From: Azotobacter vinelandii
Lineage (GTDB): Bacteria > Pseudomonadota > Gammaproteobacteria > Pseudomonadales > Pseudomonadaceae
Strand: one strand, 5' to 3'
DNA length: 64,000 nucleotides
NCBI RefSeq assembly: GCF_001571105.1
Contig: NZ_BCTD01000001.1
In this document: positions 23,840 to 31,612 of the stretch, in pieces
How the letters are laid out: every line of letters starts with the position of its first letter
Position numbering within the stretch: the stretch's first letter is position 1
The notes under the pieces: generated by a model
Seen by the model: only the letters and a program-made list of their open reading frames with translations
Told to the model about the DNA's origin: nothing
Databases searched by the model: none
Made by a program: the position numbers and the translations under genes

Positions 23840-26002
23840 ATGCCGAGAGTCACGCATCCGGGTCGGTGGGTTCCGTTGGTGATCGTCAGCCTCGTCCTGC
23901 CGCTGGCGCATGCCGAGGTGGGCGAGGAAGAGCAGGGCTCGGAAGTGGAGTTGGGCACGCTGCAGGTCGAGGACTGGCAGGAAGAAAGCGAGGGCAGCGC
24001 GGAAAGCGGCTATCGCCACGAGGCCGCGCGGGTCGGCCCGCTGGGCAAGGTGCCGCTCAGGGATACTCCTTATTCGCTGAACGTCACCTCGGGCGAGTTG
24101 TTCGAGAACCGTGGCGCCCACACGGTCTCGCAGGCGCTGAAGACCAACCCGACCGTGGCCACTCTGATGGAGTCCAACACCTACAGCGGCCTGTCGCGGG
24201 TGATGGTGCGCGGTTTCACCGCCGGCGACCAGGGCGATTTCCGCGATGGCGTGGTGGATCGCAGCTTCACCTTCGTGCCGCTGGAGAACGTCGAGCGCAT
24301 CGAGGTGCTCAACGGCCTGTCCAGCTTCCTCTACGGTTTCTCGTCGCTGGGCGGCTCGCTCAACTACGTCAGCAAGCAGCCGACCGCCACGCGCCAGGCC
24401 AGCCTGGCGCTGGGCCGCTACGGCGGCGGGATGGACTACCAGCACGCCGACCTGGGCGGCCCCGTCGACCCCGAAGGCCGCCTGGCCTATCGGGTCAACC
24501 TCTACGACGAGAGCGGCAGCACCTACGTCGAGGGCAGTCATCAGGAGCGCAGCCTGATGTCCGCCGTGCTGACCTACCGGTTGACGCCGGATACCCGTCT
24601 GTTCGCCGACGGCTGGTACCAGGACCTGGACATGCGCGGCCTGCAGACCTACATCAACGTGAACCCCGCGTCCGGCGTCAATGTGCCTTCGGCCCGGCAC
24701 TTCGACGCGGAAACCCAGTACGGCCAGGACTGGACCTACAACAAGTCGCACAAGAGCCAGGTGGGGGTCGGTTTCGAGTCGTCGCTGAACGACGTCTTCA
24801 CTCTGCGTTCGTCCTTCCGCTACGGCAACATGTGGCGTTCCTACCAGTACACGACGGCCACCCTGACCGACAATGAGGGCAACTACAGCGAATCGGCGCG
24901 GGGCAGCACCCGGCAGACCGAGCGCACCTATTCGGGCTTCGCCCTGCTGGACGCCAACTTCGCCACCGGCGCCATCCGGCACAAGCTGACCATGGGCTTC
25001 ACCGGTCACAAATACCGCTATACCCGCGGCAACGACGTGACCACGCTGCTGGGCACCTCCAACATCGATTCGCCGACCGACTATGCCCGTCCCAGCCAGA
25101 CCATCGGCCAGACCAACGTCTATTACCACCAGTTCTACCGCAACTGGGTGATCGGCGACCGCATCGAATTCAACGATGCCTGGTCGGCGGTGATCGGCTT
25201 CAACCGCGCGGAAATCCGCCAGAACGTTTCCGGCGGCGGCACCAGCCTGGGCACCGCCAGCTACACCCAGCGCAAGACCACGCCGAGCTATTCGCTGATC
25301 TACAAGCCCGCACGGGAGGTCACCACCTACCTGACCTACATGGAGGGCCTGACCAACGGCGGCTCGGCGCCGGCGACCGCCGCCAACGCCTACGAGATCC
25401 TCTCGCCGAGCGTCAGCCGGCAGTGGGAGCTCGGCGCCAAGGCCACCCTGGGGCGCATGGACCTGGCGCTGGCGCTGTTCCACATCGACAAGGTCAACGA
25501 GTACACCGATCCGTCGGACAACACCTACAAGCAGGACGGCCGGGAAGTCCACAAGGGCGTCGAGCTCACCGCCACCGGCAAGCTCACCGACAACCTGACC
25601 CTGGTCGGCGGCTACACCTTCATGACCGCGGAAGTCACCGAGTCCAGAAACAACAAGTCCCTGGAAGGCAACATCCCGGTCAACGTCCCGGAACGCCAGG
25701 GGCGCCTCTACATGGAATACAACCTGAGCCGCCTGCGCCTGCCCGACGTGACCCTGAGCGGCGCGGCCAACTACTCCGGCCGGCGGCCGGTGGACGCGGC
25801 CAACACCGACTACCTGCACGGCGCCACCACCTACGACCTCGGCCTGCGCTACGAGCCGGAACTCGCCGGCCACAAACTGACGCTCAACCTGTTCGTCAAC
25901 AACCTGTTCGACAAGGACTACTGGAGCTACTACCGCTCCGGCGACGGCCTGCTGCTGGGGGCGCCGCGGATGACCTCGCTGACCGCCAAGCTGGACTGGT
26001 GA
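23840..26002 (+). CDS. TonB-dependent siderophore-type outer-membrane receptor
   Basis: This 720-residue outer-membrane active transporter follows AGGGGAAG; the chosen start gives a signal peptide (WVPLVIVSLVLPLAHA). A TonB-box-like VELGTLQVED follows. The plug domain shows VPLRDTPYSLNVTSGELFEN, QALKTNPTVATL, VMVRGFTAGDQGDF and VERIEVLNGLSSFLYGFSSLGG, characteristic of the siderophore receptor class. The barrel ends with a terminal Trp (SLTAKLDW). It is the first gene of a three-gene unit, with the next start 5 bases after its stop. The cargo is probably a metal-chelate, but whether it carries Fe, Mo, V or a cobalamin-like compound cannot be read from the sequence. Confidence 0.9.
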   Translation: MPRVTHPGRWVPLVIVSLVLPLAHAEVGEEEQGSEVELGTLQVEDWQEESEGSAESGYRHEAARVGPLGKVPLRDTPYSLNVTSGELFENRGAHTVSQALKTNPTVATLMESNTYSGLSRVMVRGFTAGDQGDFRDGVVDRSFTFVPLENVERIEVLNGLSSFLYGFSSLGGSLNYVSKQPTATRQASLALGRYGGGMDYQHADLGGPVDPEGRLAYRVNLYDESGSTYVEGSHQERSLMSAVLTYRLTPDTRLFADGWYQDLDMRGLQTYINVNPASGVNVPSARHFDAETQYGQDWTYNKSHKSQVGVGFESSLNDVFTLRSSFRYGNMWRSYQYTTATLTDNEGNYSESARGSTRQTERTYSGFALLDANFATGAIRHKLTMGFTGHKYRYTRGNDVTTLLGTSNIDSPTDYARPSQTIGQTNVYYHQFYRNWVIGDRIEFNDAWSAVIGFNRAEIRQNVSGGGTSLGTASYTQRKTTPSYSLIYKPAREVTTYLTYMEGLTNGGSAPATAANAYEILSPSVSRQWELGAKATLGRMDLALALFHIDKVNEYTDPSDNTYKQDGREVHKGVELTATGKLTDNLTLVGGYTFMTAEVTESRNNKSLEGNIPVNVPERQGRLYMEYNLSRLRLPDVTLSGAANYSGRRPVDAANTDYLHGATTYDLGLRYEPELAGHKLTLNLFVNNLFDKDYWSYYRSGDGLLLGAPRMTSLTAKLDW

Positions 26003-26007
26003 CGCGC

Positions 26008-27081
26008 ATGAAGGTCATAGCCCTGCTGACCGCGACCCTGCTGCTCTGCGCCTGCGACGAGCCGGCGGCGCCCGTGCCGGACGGGCGCCGGCAGGTGACG
26101 GACATGGCCGGCCGCAGCGTGCCGGTCGCCGAACGCGTCGAGTCCATCGCCTGCCTGGAGGTGCTCTGCTACGAGCGGCTGTTCCTGCTGGGGGCCAGCG
26201 AGCGGATCGCCATGATGATCCGCACCAACGCCCCCTGGATGCTGCAGACCAACCCCGCCGTCGCGCGCATCCAGCAACTGGGTTCCGACCCGGATACCGA
26301 GGAGCTGCTGCGCCGGCACGTGGACGTGGCGTTCCATACCTACGGCTATCCGGCGCCGGGCAAGATCAAGCGCCTGGCCGACATGGGGATTCCGACGCTG
26401 GTGTCGCAGCCGGTGGGGCCCATCGACAGCGTCGAGGCTTTCGTCGAGTCGCGCAACCGCATGCTGCGCCTCTACGGCCAGGTGCTGGGGCCGGACTACG
26501 CGGCGCGGGCCGAGGAGTGGTGCGCCTATCACCTGCGGATGGTGGCCATGGTCCGTGAGCGCACCGCGCGGATTCCCGCCGCCGAGCGGATCAGGCTGTT
26601 CCACGTGCGCGGCCCGGCGGCCACCGATACCCAGGGAACCACCTCCAACACCTACTGGTACGGAGTGATCGCCGGCGCCGACATGGTGATCGGCCGCACC
26701 CCGCTGGCGGGCCGCGGCGGGGTGTCGCTGGAGGCGCTGCTGGAATGGAATCCGCAGGTCGTCAACATCGGTCGCCAGTATTCCGCGCGTCTGGTCACCG
26801 AGGACCCGCGCTGGAGCCGGATCGCGGCCGTGCGCAACGGCCGGGTCCGCGAGTTGCCGGAAGGGGTCTTCTACTGGGACGGCTCCAGCGAAGGCGTGCT
26901 GCTGATGCTCTACCTGGCCAAGGAGCTCTACCCGCAACTGTTCGCCGATCTCGACCTGCGCCGGGAAATCCGCGACTACTACCGGCGCTTCTACCGCTAC
27001 GCGCTCTCCGACCGGGAACTGGACCTCATGCTGCAAGGCAAGGGACCCGACGGCCGGCGCCACAACGACATGAACAACTGA
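26008..27081 (+). CDS. metal-chelate ABC-type substrate-binding lipoprotein (Peripla_BP_2)
   Basis: This 357-residue lipoprotein has the lipobox LLCAC16, followed by Asp at +2, which classically favours inner-membrane retention. The fold is the FepB/BtuF type: VTDMAGRSVPVAERVESIAC at the start, HVDVAFHTYGYPAPGKIKRLAD, and the C-terminal half typical of chelate-binding proteins (GSSEGVLLMLYLAKELYP, RREIRDYYRRFYRYALSDRE). It lies 5 bases after the receptor stop and one base before the NifD-like start, so the three proteins are co-translated. No permease or ATPase gene accompanies it. It may deliver to an ABC importer encoded elsewhere, or act as a sensor/shuttle. Confidence 0.85.
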   Translation: MKVIALLTATLLLCACDEPAAPVPDGRRQVTDMAGRSVPVAERVESIACLEVLCYERLFLLGASERIAMMIRTNAPWMLQTNPAVARIQQLGSDPDTEELLRRHVDVAFHTYGYPAPGKIKRLADMGIPTLVSQPVGPIDSVEAFVESRNRMLRLYGQVLGPDYAARAEEWCAYHLRMVAMVRERTARIPAAERIRLFHVRGPAATDTQGTTSNTYWYGVIAGADMVIGRTPLAGRGGVSLEALLEWNPQVVNIGRQYSARLVTEDPRWSRIAAVRNGRVRELPEGVFYWDGSSEGVLLMLYLAKELYPQLFADLDLRREIRDYYRRFYRYALSDRELDLMLQGKGPDGRRHNDMNN

Positions 27082-27082
27082 G

Positions 27083-28477
27083 ATGAACGACACCCTGCCG
27101 CCCAAGGAAAAACTGCACCGCCAGGGCACCCGCTATCCGCCCCTGGCGGCGGGCTGCCCGCCCTTCGACCTGCCGCCCTGGAACCGTGGCCTGAACCGGA
27201 TGCAGACCGGCCGCCAGGCCATCGGCCACTGTCTCTACGGCGGCCAGACCGCGACCCTCTGGGCGCCCGTGCGCGATCTGCTGCACATAACCCACGGGCC
27301 GGTCGGTTGCGGGGTCTACGCCCAGGCCAATCGCCCCGCGACGCCGGGGCCCGAAGGGCTCGGGCGGTTTTCCGGCCTCAATCTGTGCACCGATTTCCTG
27401 GAGCGGGACGTGGTGTTCGGCGGCGAGCCCAAGCTGGCTCTGGCCATTCGCGAGGCGGCGCGGCTGTTTCCCCTGCAGCGCGGCATGACGCTGCTGTCCA
27501 CCTGTCCCGTCGCGCTGATCGGCGACGATATCGGCAGCGTCGCCCGCCGGCAGCAGGAGCGGCTCGGCACGCCGGTGGTGGCCGTGCACTGCGCCGGCTT
27601 TCGCCGTGGCGAGGGGATCGGCGACACCCACGCGACCATCGCCGACACCTGGCGGGACTGGGCGAGGCCGTCGGCCGCTCCCGCTGCCCGCGCGGTGACC
27701 CTGTTCTGCCGGGAAATGGACGGCGCCTGGCGCGGTATCGTCCGTCTGCTGGAAAGCATCGGTCTCGACGTGGTCGCCCGCTGGCCGGGCGGCGGCAGCC
27801 GGCGAAGCATCGCCCGGCTCGGCGACAGCCGGCTGGTCGTCGGCATCGACATGGAGTACTGGGTCAAACTGCTGTGCCGGCGAACCGGCCAGCCCTGGCT
27901 CGAAGCGGACTTTCTCGGCCCCGGCGCCAGCGCCGCCAGCCTGCGGGCCATCGCCGCGCATTTCGACGACGGGGTGAGGGCGGCTGCCGAAGCCCTGATC
28001 GCCAGCCAGGCCGGGGAGGCGCGGGCGCGCCTGGACGCCTGCCGCGAGCGACTGGCCGGCAGGCTCTACCTGTCGCTGGCACCCGTGCGGCCACGGGACG
28101 CGCAGGCGTTCGCCGAGGCGGGCATCCGCGTCGGCAGCGCGCTGCAGGGCTGGCCGGAGGCCGACGGGCGCTGGCGGTTGCCGGAACGGCCGCTGCGCTA
28201 CCAGGAAATGTCTCCCGAACAGGTGGACGCGCTGCTGGCGCGGGCCCGCCCGGACCTGCTCGACGGCCTGGGCCAGGACGGCCCTCTCTGGCGCCGGCGG
28301 GGATATGCCGTGCTGGACGACCAGGCGCGCGCCGAACTGAATCGCACCGCCATCGGCTTCGCCGGCACGGAACGCCTGGCGCGGTTGCTGCAGCGGCTGT
28401 TCGACAGCCCGCTGCGCAAGTGCATTCCTCCCTGGGGCGAGTCCGGCTCGCGCCCGGCGGGGCCGAATGATCCGTAG
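27083..28477 (+). CDS. stand-alone nitrogenase component 1 (NifD-like) protein without cofactor ligands
   Basis: This 464-residue protein is clearly of the nitrogenase component 1 superfamily. It aligns by eye with NifD/VnfD/AnfD through ITHGPVGCGVYAQANRP, FLERDVVFGGEPKLALAI, LFPLQRGMTLLSTCPVALIG, VVAVHCAGFRRGEGIG and PWLEADFLGP with SLRAIAAHFD. The three P-cluster cysteines of NifD (62, 88, 154) have counterparts Cys50, Cys76 and Cys141. The two FeMo-cofactor ligands do not: the Cys275 position is Val253 and the His442 position Ile424. So it can plausibly hold an Fe-S cluster but not FeMo-co as in NifD. No NifK-, NifE/N- or NifH-like gene is beside it; a homodimer or a partner elsewhere is possible. 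It is co-operonic with the metal-chelate receptor and binding protein. The function is unknown. Confidence 0.85.
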   Translation: MNDTLPPKEKLHRQGTRYPPLAAGCPPFDLPPWNRGLNRMQTGRQAIGHCLYGGQTATLWAPVRDLLHITHGPVGCGVYAQANRPATPGPEGLGRFSGLNLCTDFLERDVVFGGEPKLALAIREAARLFPLQRGMTLLSTCPVALIGDDIGSVARRQQERLGTPVVAVHCAGFRRGEGIGDTHATIADTWRDWARPSAAPAARAVTLFCREMDGAWRGIVRLLESIGLDVVARWPGGGSRRSIARLGDSRLVVGIDMEYWVKLLCRRTGQPWLEADFLGPGASAASLRAIAAHFDDGVRAAAEALIASQAGEARARLDACRERLAGRLYLSLAPVRPRDAQAFAEAGIRVGSALQGWPEADGRWRLPERPLRYQEMSPEQVDALLARARPDLLDGLGQDGPLWRRRGYAVLDDQARAELNRTAIGFAGTERLARLLQRLFDSPLRKCIPPWGESGSRPAGPNDP

Positions 28478-28500
28478 GCGCCGGCTTGCTGGCGATAGCG

Positions 28501-28530
28501 TGGTGGATGGCTTCGTCCATCCACCCTACG
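28501..28530. repeat. REP-like palindrome
   Basis: GGTGGATGG (28502-28510) and CCATCCACC (28517-28525) form a perfect 9-base stem with a CTTCGT loop, followed by CTACGG. The form resembles repetitive extragenic palindromes of Pseudomonadaceae. It lies between converging genes and may also act as a terminator. Confidence 0.6.
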
Positions 28531-28641
28531 GCCGTCGCCTCGCGGCAGGTCGCGGATGAGTCCGCTCCTGCACCAGGCAGGTGGCCAAGGAGTGGCGTCG
28601 ATGCTCCGTGCTCCCCGGCAAAATCGTTCGCAGTGGTCGCT

Positions 28642-29367
28642 CTAGGCCGGGCGGCGCAGCAGGTCGACCCGCATCGGCATGACGAAGTGCGCGCCGTCCG
28701 GGCCCATGTGCCGTTCGAACGTCTCGCGCACGCGCTCCCGCAGTTCCGGGCTCAGTTCGTGCCGGGTATGGGTGGCGCCGACGATGCGCCGTTCGAACTC
28801 GGCGAAGTCCTGGAAATCGTTGCGGGTGTTGAAGAAATACTGTCCGGCCAGTTCCAGCACGTCCTGCTCGACCGCCCGGCGCACGGCGGCGAAGGCGGCC
28901 TCGCGGACCGCCCGCTCGTCGTGGAACAGGCGCACCACCTCGTTGAACTCGCCGGCGAAGATCGGCTCGGAAACGTAGGCCAGGCCGCCCGGACGCAGCA
29001 CCCGGCGGATCTCCCGCAGCGCGCCGTCCATGTCACCCACCGGCACGTGATGGAGCGACTTGAACATCAGCACGATATCGGCGCCGCCGTCTTCCACGGG
29101 GATGGCCTGGGCGCCGGCCGGGACGAAGGTGACGGTGGGCAGGTCGTCGATGGTCAGATTCTTTTCGTGCTGGATGCTGTCCACCTCGCAGGCCAGGATG
29201 GAGGCCGGCCGTCCTTGCTCGGCGATGGTCCGGGTGTGCTTCGCCGCGCCGCAGCCGAGTTCGACGATACGCGCGCAGGCCAGCGGCAGCAGCTTCAGGT
29301 AAAGCTCGGCCTCGTCGATCGTCTCTACCGCTTCGGGGGCTTGAATGCGCATCTCGGCTGTGGTCAT
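28642..29367 (-). CDS. class I SAM-dependent methyltransferase
   Basis: This is a 241-residue cytoplasmic methyltransferase. The start at 29367 has AAGGA upstream; the frame is open further but without a better site. Motif I is RIVELGCGAAKHTRTIAEQG, with post-motifs ILACEVDSIQ, DGGADIVLMFKSLHHVPVGD and LREIRRVLRPGGLAYVSEP, the Methyltransf_11 pattern. The C-terminal part is rich in charged helices with no substrate signature that I recognise. It converges on the NifD-like operon across a REP-like palindrome, so co-regulation is not implied. Confidence 0.8.
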   Translation of the reverse strand: MTTAEMRIQAPEAVETIDEAELYLKLLPLACARIVELGCGAAKHTRTIAEQGRPASILACEVDSIQHEKNLTIDDLPTVTFVPAGAQAIPVEDGGADIVLMFKSLHHVPVGDMDGALREIRRVLRPGGLAYVSEPIFAGEFNEVVRLFHDERAVREAAFAAVRRAVEQDVLELAGQYFFNTRNDFQDFAEFERRIVGATHTRHELSPELRERVRETFERHMGPDGAHFVMPMRVDLLRRPA

Positions 29368-29708
29368 GGCGTGGTCCTTGCCCGGTTGTCCGCTGAAAGG
29401 AGGTCGGCTCCCGGCGTTCACGAGGCCGTGGAGCGGAGCGTACGGCGGGGAAACTCGCATGCCCGGGGAAATGCCGCAATGGTTATCGTGGTTTTCCCAT
29501 AGGGGCCGGCACGTCGCGGGGGGGCCGGCCGCCGCCGGCCACTCCAGCCAGGAAATCGCCCGATCTGGTGGAAACGAAGAGGGGTCGTCGCCGCTCGTCG
29601 AACGGGGTGTAATCGCAGGCGGTTTTTCGTATGGTTGCCACGTGTCTGCATCTGGCTACGAAGAATCCACTGATTCGGTTTATGGAAAACTCGAATGAGG
29701 CGACGAGC
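29368..29708. other. divergent intergenic region
   Basis: This 341-base stretch lies between the methyltransferase gene and the hypothetical gene at 29709. I see no gene, repeat or confident promoter in it. Confidence 0.5.
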
Positions 29709-30254
29709 ATGAAAAAACGGATCGGGAAACCAGGGGAGCCGGCTTCCGCAACATCGGCACCGGAGGATGACGGCCAGCCATCCGTCCGTGAGCGGGTCGA
29801 GGATGCCCCGGGCGTGTCCGCTGCCCGCGAGAGCGCCGCCAACGGCTACGCCAGAGCCGCCCTCGGCAAGGCGAAGACGCTCACGGCGGCCGCGGCGAGC
29901 GGGACAAGGAAGATTCCCGGTAAGGTCGTGGCCAAGGTCAGGGAAATGGATGCGAACCACAAGGAAGTGGCCGACAGGATAGACACGGTCTCGATGGGGC
30001 TGGGCATCACTTCCGGCGTGGTGAGCGCCGGTGCGGTACTCGCCGCCCCGACCGGGTTGAGCGCGCTGAGCGTCGCCCTCGGCCTGAGTAGCGCGCCGCT
30101 GATCGTGACCGCCGCGCCCATCGTCGGCGCCGCCGCTGCCGTGACGGGCGCGCTCTCGGGCGGAGCCTATTTCTATTCGAAATGGAAAGCGGCGAAGGAG
30201 CGGCGCGCCGCCCGGGACTCCCGGCCGCCCGACTCGCCGGATATCGCGCAATAG
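29709..30254 (+). CDS. hypothetical protein with glycine/alanine-rich membrane segments
   Basis: This 181-residue protein starts at MKKRIGKPGEP; GAGG lies about 10 bases before it, though a Met nine codons upstream is possible. The first half is hydrophilic and likely disordered or helical (KKRIGKPGEPASATSAPEDD). The second half has two hydrophobic Gly/Ala-rich stretches (LGITSGVVSAGAVLAAP and IVTAAPIVGAAAAVTGALSG) typical of glycine-zipper membrane proteins. It ends in a basic, Arg/Pro-rich tail. I do not recognise a family. Confidence 0.65.
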   Translation: MKKRIGKPGEPASATSAPEDDGQPSVRERVEDAPGVSAARESAANGYARAALGKAKTLTAAAASGTRKIPGKVVAKVREMDANHKEVADRIDTVSMGLGITSGVVSAGAVLAAPTGLSALSVALGLSSAPLIVTAAPIVGAAAAVTGALSGGAYFYSKWKAAKERRAARDSRPPDSPDIAQ

Positions 30255-30292
30255 GGGACGCGAACGACGGCCCCTGAAGGAGCCGCCGGTCT

Positions 30293-31612
30293 TCAAAGCG
30301 TCAGGGTGAAGCGCCCGAGCAATGCCCCCGGCAGCGTCCGGGAGCCGCTCTGCCGCGCGCCGTAGGTGCCCGCCGGCAGGATGGTCTCGGGCTCGCGGGT
30401 GAGGGCTTCCAGGTGCGGGCCGAGGAAGTCGAACACCGAGTCGTCGAAGCGCATGGTCCCGACCGGGGCCTGGATGCGGCCGTTCTCCACCCAGAAGGTG
30501 GCGAAGCGGGTCATGCCGGTCAGGCGGCCGGCCGGGCGGTCGGAGAAGTTGAGGTACCAGAGGTTGCCGATGTACAGGCCGGTGTCCAGGCGGGCCAGGA
30601 TGTCGCGCTCGTCCAGCTCGCCGCCGGCCATCGCCAGCGACAGCGGGTGTTCGTGGTCCCCCGCGCCGTTGGCGGTCAGGCCGTATTCGGCGGCGCTGCG
30701 CGAGCCGATCAGCCGTTCGCCGGGCAGGCCGGCGGCGAGCAGGCGCAGGTCGCGGCGCGGTCCTTCGCCGGTGAAGGCCGGAGCCAGGCCGCCGGCGACG
30801 CGCTCGTCGAGGGTCACGAGCGGACTGAGCCGGGCCGAACCGGCGAACAGGCGCTGCAGGGGACTGGCGCCGCTGGCCAGGGCCTGGGCCGAGAAGCCGC
30901 CGCCGAGCATGTCGAGGATTTCGTCCAGCGCCGCCGGGGCCAGGTAGGCCCGGTAGTCGCCCGGCGCCAGGGTCAGCGCCGGGCGGCCGAGGTATTCCAG
31001 TCGTTCGCGCGCCGAGGCCATGCGCCGGGCGAAGGTTCCGGCATCCCAGCGCTGGCCGGCATAGGCGCTCTTGACCGCCTGGCCGTTGGCGTGGAACAGG
31101 CTCCAGTCGAAGTTGAAGCTGCTCGCCGCGTGCCAGCCGAAAGCCCCCCAGGAACTGGCGAAGCCCTGGTATTGCGGGCCGGCGGCATGGATGCCGACCA
31201 GATCGAGGCCGGCGGCGGCGTCGAGGATCTGCCCGACCGCCGTGGCGACCTCCGGCGGCGCTCCCGCCTCGCTGCTCTCGCTGCGCCAGGGCTCGCGCTC
31301 GAGGCGCAGGTAGGGATCGGGGGCCAGTGCCGGCACCAGCGCGCGCAGCCGCTCCAGGGCGTGGCGCAGGCGGGGGCGGTCTTCCTCGATCGTACCGCTC
31401 AGGCTCAGCTCGAAGCGGGCATGGCGTTCGCCGAGGTAGAGGGCGAGGGTGGCGTGGATCTGCCGCACCTGCCCGGCCTGGCGTACCCGCGCCCGGTTGA
31501 AGCGCACGAATTCCGAGTCTTCGGCGCGGTAGTCCAGGGTGAAGCCTTCGTCGCCGCGCAGCAGCGGCCGCAGGCTGTCGAGCAGGTCGTGGAAATGCTC
31601 GCGGGCGTTCAT
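30293..31612 (-). CDS. TldE/PmbA-like peptidase-family subunit
   Basis: This 439-residue protein is of the TldD/PmbA (U62) family, in the TldE-like partner position. Its ATG overlaps the stop of the TldD-like gene (ATGA), so the two are coupled and probably form a heterodimer, as TldD-TldE does. Visible landmarks are FTLDYRAEDSEFVRFNRARV near the start, LDTGLYIGNLWYLNFSDRPA and GMTRFATFWVENGRI near the end. The HExxxH motif is absent, as expected for the TldE-type subunit. Known family roles are antitoxin degradation and maturation of peptide natural products; the target here is unknown. Confidence 0.8.
   Translation of the reverse strand: MNAREHFHDLLDSLRPLLRGDEGFTLDYRAEDSEFVRFNRARVRQAGQVRQIHATLALYLGERHARFELSLSGTIEEDRPRLRHALERLRALVPALAPDPYLRLEREPWRSESSEAGAPPEVATAVGQILDAAAGLDLVGIHAAGPQYQGFASSWGAFGWHAASSFNFDWSLFHANGQAVKSAYAGQRWDAGTFARRMASARERLEYLGRPALTLAPGDYRAYLAPAALDEILDMLGGGFSAQALASGASPLQRLFAGSARLSPLVTLDERVAGGLAPAFTGEGPRRDLRLLAAGLPGERLIGSRSAAEYGLTANGAGDHEHPLSLAMAGGELDERDILARLDTGLYIGNLWYLNFSDRPAGRLTGMTRFATFWVENGRIQAPVGTMRFDDSVFDFLGPHLEALTREPETILPAGTYGARQSGSRTLPGALLGRFTLTL

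Noticed and set aside
27083..28477. Calling the NifD-like gene a nitrogenase structural gene (nifD, vnfD or anfD)
   Set aside because: Both cofactor ligands are missing, no component 1 beta or NifH gene adjoins it, and it is shorter than NifD.
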